NCBI GenBank assembly: GCA_025936955.1
Contig: JAICSL010000052.1
Span: forward strand, 1 to 8,608
Source: Nitrososphaeraceae archaeon
GTDB taxonomy: Archaea > Thermoproteota > Nitrososphaeria > Nitrososphaerales > Nitrososphaeraceae
Length of the DNA stretch: 8,608 nucleotides
Direction: 5' to 3'
Part shown: positions 5,419 to 8,608 of the stretch, one piece after another
Layout of the letters: the number at the start of each line of letters is the position of its first letter
Numbering within the stretch: the stretch's first letter is position 1
Made by a program: the position numbers and the translations under genes
Notes under the pieces: model-generated
The model's database searches: none
Told to the model about the DNA's origin: nothing
What the model saw: the letters and a program-made list of their open reading frames with translations, nothing else

Positions 5419-5597
5419 TAGCGTATAATAAACGCCATCATTATAACTAGTCTAAGTAATAACAGCAGCAAATGTTCTTGTTATCGTTTTGATCGAGAAC
5501 TAATACTTCTTACTTCTTCTGAAAGTGGAACGATTAATAGAAGGAATCCGGTCCTCTTTTCTAGCTAATATAAAGTGGTAAAAATACCGCTTTTTGG
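5419..5597 (+). ncRNA. Candidate small RNA, about 180 nt
   Basis: Bounded by the TATA box at 5387-5398 and by a terminator-like hairpin at 5572-5597. Internal pairing is possible: GCGT/ACGC at about 5421-5435, GTTCT/AGAAC at about 5474-5500, and AGGA/TCCT at about 5541-5554. No convincing protein is encoded. It does not resemble RNase P RNA, SRP RNA, a tRNA or a C/D-box RNA by eye. Both ends are predicted from sequence only. Confidence 0.3.
5572..5597 (+). terminator. Terminator-like hairpin with T run
   Basis: AAAGTGGTA (5572-5580), loop AAAA, TACCGCTTT (5585-5593): nine pairs including one G-T wobble, running into TTTTT. A second, perfect 6-bp hairpin (AGAGAT 5605-5610, ATCTCT 5614-5619, 3-nt loop) follows at once. 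Confidence 0.45.
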
Positions 5598-5662
5598 GTC
5601 AGCGAGAGATTTTATCTCTATTGTCTAGCCTTCCTTCACCTTCCATAGGCTGCTTCCTATAA

Positions 5663-5674
5663 TTACGATCGTAA
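5663..5674. promoter_or_regulatory. 12-bp perfect palindrome upstream of the P450 promoter
   Basis: TTACGATCGTAA lies about 38 bp upstream of the P450 TATA box and 70 bp before its start codon. It is a compact palindrome with a GC-containing core, less likely by chance than AT-only dyads. It is a candidate site for a P450-specific regulator; none is encoded nearby. Confidence 0.4.
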
Positions 5675-5711
5675 GCTATCACAAGAGTGATTATCTTTCT
5701 TTTCCCTTTTA

Positions 5712-5719
5712 TTTATATA
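5712..5719 (+). promoter_or_regulatory. TATA box of the P450 gene, deciding its start
   Basis: TTTATATA is centred 28 nt before the ATG at 5744, fitting a leaderless mRNA. It lies inside the longer frame that begins at GTG 5687, so that extension is probably not translated. Confidence 0.6.
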
Positions 5720-5743
5720 GAACCGTCAAAGAGTGAAGGTAAA

Positions 5744-7138
5744 ATGACAAAGTCATCGGTTACTGTTGAATATCCTCCAGGACCGCGCTCAAGATTGCCT
5801 AACAAGTTATTACGAGAATTCATAAATGACCCAATCAAAATAGTGATGGATATTGCCTATACATATGGTGATATTGCTCATTTTAAGTTCGGAAGACAGC
5901 ATGTTTATCTGATTAACAATCCCGACTATATAGAGGATATATTAATCAAAAACTATAAGAATTTTATAAAAAGCAAAGGTCTTCAGGTTTCTAAGCGGCT
6001 TTTGGGTGAAGGGTTGGTGACTAGTGAGGGAGGATATCATGATCGTCAAAGGAGAATAATACAGCCCGCTTTTCATCCTAATCTTATCAAGAAGTATGGA
6101 GACATAATGACATCTTTTGCTGGAAATATGTCTCACCAATGGCAAGACGGAAATACCTTGGATATACATAAGGAAATGATATACCTGACCGCAGCAATAA
6201 TTAGTAAGGCTGTCTTGGGTTCAGAGATTAAACCAGAACAGGGCGACGAAGTTGGAGATGCACTTTTGATTTGTGCCGAATACTTTAATCGTCTCCTGAT
6301 GCCATTTGGCGAGCTGATACAAAAAATTCCCATACTCGGCGTGAATAAAGGTTTTCAACAAGCAAAAAGAAAATTAGATTCTATTGTATATAGCATGATT
6401 GCTGAACATCGTGATAATGAGAGAAAAGGTGTTTTACAATCAGATTTGCTATTTACTCTCCTACAAGCACAAGATTCAGAAGCTGGAATCGAAAGGATGA
6501 CAGACTCTCAGCTCAGAGATGAAGTAATGACGATTTTTCTGGCTGGTCACGAAACTACTTCTAACGCTTTAACATGGACATTTTATTTATTATCACAAAA
6601 TCCATCTGTTGACGCTAAGCTTTATGAGGAAATTACGTCTATACTGGGTAATGGTAAAGATACAAGAATTCCAACCATCGAAGACATCCCGAAATTAGAA
6701 TATGCCGAAAAGGTATTCAGAGAATCCATGAGACTTTATCCTCCAGCCTGGACTATAGGTCGCCAAGCCATAAATGATTATAAGGTTGACAAATACATTA
6801 TACCTTCTCGTTCCATTGTTTTAATGAGCCAATATGTAATGCATCATAACCCCAAATACTTTCCTGATCCTGACCGGTTTTATCCTGAACGTTGGACCAA
6901 ACAGGCCAAACTACAACTTCCAAGATTCTCTTATTTCCCATTTGGAGGGGGAATCAGGGGATGTCTGGGTGAACCCTTTGCCTGGATGGAGGGAATATTA
7001 CTATTATCTACTATCTGCCAAAGATGGAAGATGCATCATGATCCAGAACACAAAGTCGAATTGAAACCGTTAATTACACTGCGTCCTAAAAACGGTATGC
7101 GTATGAAGCTAGAGCTTAGGGATAAGAATTGCCTGTAA
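5744..7138 (+). CDS. Cytochrome P450 monooxygenase
   Basis: 464 residues, full length for a P450 haem-thiolate monooxygenase. The proline-rich hinge YPPGPRSRLP is at 10-19. The I-helix oxygen-activation motif AGHETTS is at 267-273 (Glu270, Thr271). The K-helix ExxR is at 327-330 (ESMR), followed by LYPPAW. PERW is at 381-384. The haem loop FPFGGGIRGCLG carries the axial ligand Cys407. All catalytic hallmarks are intact. It resembles bacterial CYP4/CYP102-like haem domains more than thermophilic archaeal CYP119, suggesting acquisition from bacteria; this is an impression. It lacks a reductase domain, and no ferredoxin or reductase gene is adjacent. The substrate is unknown; fatty acids, isoprenoids or xenobiotics are possible. 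I chose ATG 5744 from TATA spacing. The GTG 5687 start would add MIIFLFPFIYIEPSKSEGK, which mimics a membrane anchor but overlaps the promoter. Confidence 0.92.
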   Translation: MTKSSVTVEYPPGPRSRLPNKLLREFINDPIKIVMDIAYTYGDIAHFKFGRQHVYLINNPDYIEDILIKNYKNFIKSKGLQVSKRLLGEGLVTSEGGYHDRQRRIIQPAFHPNLIKKYGDIMTSFAGNMSHQWQDGNTLDIHKEMIYLTAAIISKAVLGSEIKPEQGDEVGDALLICAEYFNRLLMPFGELIQKIPILGVNKGFQQAKRKLDSIVYSMIAEHRDNERKGVLQSDLLFTLLQAQDSEAGIERMTDSQLRDEVMTIFLAGHETTSNALTWTFYLLSQNPSVDAKLYEEITSILGNGKDTRIPTIEDIPKLEYAEKVFRESMRLYPPAWTIGRQAINDYKVDKYIIPSRSIVLMSQYVMHHNPKYFPDPDRFYPERWTKQAKLQLPRFSYFPFGGGIRGCLGEPFAWMEGILLLSTICQRWKMHHDPEHKVELKPLITLRPKNGMRMKLELRDKNCL

Positions 7139-7473
7139 ATCAAAGCAAGTCGTTACCTCAATTGAATATCTTCAACGCAATGGTTAACGCCATTTTATAT
7201 TTATACTATAGGTAACAACTTTAACAGCATACTCTACTTGGGTTTGTTATGATGCCTTTCATTTTTTTTGATGGCATCTAGTCTAGATCTTTATCGAGAG
7301 ATTTTTAAGATAATGAAAGAAAGGCTTCTCTCTATTATACCGGGGACAGTTTTTCCAATGCTATACTTACGGAATTTAGGGAATACTTCTAATAGGGTTA
7401 CTAAGTCTGCATTTCAATTTACTTTCTATCTAGATTCAGACGTCAGTTACGACCAGCTAAACATTCATCATAG
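7139..7473. other. Spacer after the P450 gene
   Basis: Contains the nested stems above and a second perfect stem, GATGCC at 7251-7256 with GGCATC at 7273-7278, enclosing a T8 run. The minus strand has no frame beyond 18 codons. The plus strand carries the doubtful frame starting at 7271. Confidence 0.5.
7152..7216 (+). terminator. Nested stem-loops just after the P450 gene
   Basis: GTTACCT (7152-7158) and AGGTAAC (7210-7216) are perfect 7-bp complements. Inside them AATGG and CCATT (about 7179-7194) form a second stem with a 6-nt loop. The structure begins 14 nt after the P450 stop and may define its mRNA end. A TATA-like run (TTTATATTTA, about 7196-7205) lies within it. Confidence 0.35.
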
Positions 7474-7591
7474 TCAATGGCGTTCTAATCTATATTCTAC
7501 TCCACATTGTTCAGAGCAGAAATCCCTGGAACGGCTGTCCTCACCAATCTGGTCACCACAGTTTTTACAAACCACTTTTTTATCCATATAA
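7271..7591 (+). CDS. Doubtful hypothetical protein, 106 residues
   Basis: The frame opens with TTG 7268 directly followed by ATG 7271 and ends with TAA at 7589-7591. It begins MASSLDLYREIFKIMKERLL; the middle, TKSAFQFTFYLDSDVSYDQL, is protein-like, but the last third (SEQKSLERLSSPIWSPQFLQ...) has odd composition. No family is recognised. No TATA box lies at the usual distance; the nearest, near 7200, would give a 45-nt leader. The final 38 codons lie exactly antisense to the more convincing minus-strand zinc-finger gene (7474-7587), whose coding bias could keep this frame open. I consider it more likely a shadow than a gene. Confidence 0.22.
   Translation: MASSLDLYREIFKIMKERLLSIIPGTVFPMLYLRNLGNTSNRVTKSAFQFTFYLDSDVSYDQLNIHHSQWRSNLYSTPHCSEQKSLERLSSPIWSPQFLQTTFLSI
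7474..7587 (-). CDS. Tiny zinc-finger protein, 37 residues (DUF2116-like)
   Basis: On the minus strand, ATG at 7585-7587 to TGA at 7474-7476. The protein begins MDKKVVCKNCGDQIGEDSRS and continues RDFCSEQCGVEYRLERH. Cys7 and Cys10 form a CxxCG knuckle and Cys24 and Cys28 a FCSxxC knuckle. Together they make the compact C-x2-C...(F/Y)CS-x3-C treble-clef or ribbon pattern of small archaeal proteins such as DUF2116, ending in a basic helix. Four correctly spaced cysteines in a 37-codon frame with a good ATG are unlikely by chance. It lies within a spacer and overlaps two longer plus-strand frames that look spurious. A weak TATA-like run (AATAATAATG, about 25 nt upstream) could serve a leaderless mRNA. 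Its role is unknown; nucleic-acid or protein binding is the usual guess. Confidence 0.7.
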   Translation of the reverse strand: MDKKVVCKNCGDQIGEDSRSRDFCSEQCGVEYRLERH

Positions 7592-8230
7592 TGAGTTGTA
7601 GATTTTCATTATTATTACATCTTACTCTATTATCTGCCATTATAGAGTATGATTCAATCCAAACAGTTGCTTGCTTAACCCAAATTGAAATCAAATATCT
7701 TCTGGTTCGTTAATTTCTGATTTAATGAACCAAACAGAAATAATAGATTAGAAATTTTATGTACTTTATACAGATAGAATGACTGAATTAACTGGTGCAA
7801 TGCCTTGTGAATAGTATGTAGCAAATTCTTTCTTACAATTCTCTAAAACTGTTAAATCATTTCCTGCATCGATTCTAATGGACCATATTTAAGAATTGAG
7901 AACGTTAGAATTTTCTGAAGTGAAATAAGTCGGATGTATTTAATATAGTGTTAATATTATTATCTCTATTTTTTCGATCCATACTCTTAAATTTGTCTAT
8001 TCCTATTAGTTTTTTGCGTTCAATTTGACTGTGTTAATCAATAATGTACCCCAGGAACTATTGCCTTTCTATTTCAGTAGTATTCTTGTTTGGTATATCT
8101 GAAAGAAACCTAATTGACGTGAATAAATTTATGGTGTTTACCTTAACTCGAGATGAACTTTAATTTAGGTCAAAAAGCAGATCTACCTTTATTCAACCAC
8201 TTGATTATATATTGCATCATTCTGGAATGC

Positions 8231-8240
8231 TATATATAAT
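8231..8240 (+). promoter_or_regulatory. TATA box followed by a stem-loop
   Basis: TATATATAAT predicts a start near 8262. A 7-bp stem (GGGTGCG 8251-8257, CGCATCC 8266-8272, with one G-T pair and an 8-nt loop) spans that point. The first sizeable frame downstream is only 18 codons (ATG 8292, MKRFLCTSVKRILRKQ...). It may be an orphan promoter, or a regulated one if the dyad is read as DNA. Confidence 0.3.
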
Positions 8241-8398
8241 AACTATAACTGGGTGCGTCACAGTTCGCATCCTAATGTCATATGGGATTATATGAAAAGA
8301 TTTTTGTGTACCTCTGTGAAGCGAATACTACGAAAACAAAATATATGATTCAAATAAATGATCGAAATATTAAGTTAACATGAAAAATGGTAGCACAG

Positions 8399-8429
8399 TA
8401 ACAAACTTTGAACCAAGATAACAAACTTT
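8399..8429. repeat. 11-bp direct repeat
   Basis: TAACAAACTTT occurs at 8399-8409 and again at 8419-8429, exactly 20 bp apart, or about two helical turns. That spacing would place two copies of a protein on the same DNA face. There are only two copies, so it is not a CRISPR or satellite array. Confidence 0.5.
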
Positions 8430-8512
8430 CCGTTAAAACTATTCTATGCGATATGTTATTTCGTTCGACTCTTGCATTTGCAATGGTTGGGGCATCCACT
8501 AGGGGAATTATG

Positions 8513-8527
8513 TTAAGTCGGACTTAA
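8513..8527. promoter_or_regulatory. 15-bp odd-centred palindrome
   Basis: TTAAGTC, G, GACTTAA is a perfect 7+1+7 dyad. The half-site extended through the centre, TAAGTCGGA, recurs at 7926-7934. It resembles a dimeric regulator site, but the nearest downstream frame (8555) is very short and no target gene is visible in the window. Confidence 0.35.
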
Positions 8528-8608
8528 TATCATACTGTTCATGCATTTTTTTTAATGGCGTATAATATTTTGCAAACTGCATTAACGCTAATGGAAGCTA
8601 TAGGCTGA

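Larger units (their letters stand above)
5250..5743. other. Regulatory-looking spacer upstream of the P450 gene
   Basis: No credible protein gene on either strand. It holds a 7-bp hairpin with a 3-nt loop (TGGAATA 5331-5337, TATTCCA 5341-5347). After it come the dyads, TATA box and hairpins listed separately, and the P450 promoter. One plus-strand frame stays open from 5422 to about 5565 but lacks an ATG, GTG or TTG start. Confidence 0.6.
7588..8608. other. Terminal 1-kb spacer with short frames and dyads, no convincing gene
   Basis: AT-rich. Minus-strand frames at 7905-7982 (25 residues, MDRKNRDNNINTIL...) and 7766-7888 (40 residues, no normal start codon) may be remains of one decayed gene. 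Plus-strand frames: 8044-8163 (39 residues), 8292-8348 (18), 8453-8527 (24) and 8555-8608 (17, ending exactly at the window edge). None has a recognisable motif, and all are of a size expected by chance. Dyads, a TATA box and a direct repeat are listed separately. Confidence 0.5.

Noticed and set aside
5942..6333. Two minus-strand frames (75 and 66 codons)
   Set aside because: Both are antisense to conserved P450 coding sequence.
7497..7713. Overlapping frames on both strands (minus 7497-7694, plus 7507-7713)
   Set aside because: They overlap the 37-residue zinc-finger gene in other frames and have no motif of their own.
8399..8429. Direct repeat as a mini-CRISPR
   Set aside because: Only two 11-bp copies with a 9-nt gap and no cas gene nearby.

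Overview
The window looks like chromosomal DNA of an ammonia-oxidising archaeon (Thaumarchaeota/Nitrososphaeria), most likely the soil Nitrososphaerales, perhaps Nitrosocosmicus-like. This is inferred from high A+T content, sparse short genes with long spacers, TATA boxes placed about 24-30 nt before start codons (leaderless transcripts), GTG and TTG starts, a secreted protein packed with N-glycosylation sequons, and small basic or zinc-ribbon proteins. No rRNA, tRNA, CRISPR array, transposase or integrase was seen.

Layout: 1-99 is the tail of an unrecognised, GC-richer gene. A 1-kb spacer follows, then a cytoplasmic BtuF/TroA-like metallo-cofactor binding protein (1180-2157, +). A 50-residue secreted or membrane peptide (2453-2605, +) lies next. 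A 0.5-kb convergent spacer with a GC-richer block separates it from a sequon-rich secreted protein on the minus strand (3120-3359). Divergent from that is a VOC/glyoxalase-fold protein (3605-4015, +). After another spacer come a 59-residue basic protein (4644-4823, +), a 77-residue zinc-ribbon protein (5016-5249, +) and a complete cytochrome P450 (5744-7138, +). The last 1.4 kb is nearly gene-free, apart from a 37-residue zinc-finger gene on the minus strand (7474-7587) and some doubtful short frames.

Nearly every gene appears to be its own transcription unit with its own TATA box; there is no obvious operon. No shared pathway can be read from the gene set. The BtuF-like protein has no transporter genes beside it, and the P450 has no redox partner nearby.

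The most interesting non-coding structure is at 5353-5600 between the zinc-ribbon gene and the P450. A strong TATA box is flanked by two dyads built from the same half-site, one of them between the TATA box and the expected transcription start. About 150 nt further on is a terminator-like hairpin. This reads as a possible regulated small RNA. The P450 has a separate promoter with its own 12-bp palindrome upstream. Other perfect dyads lie upstream of the VOC gene and the 50-residue gene. All of these are inferences from sequence in AT-rich DNA, where short dyads also arise by chance.
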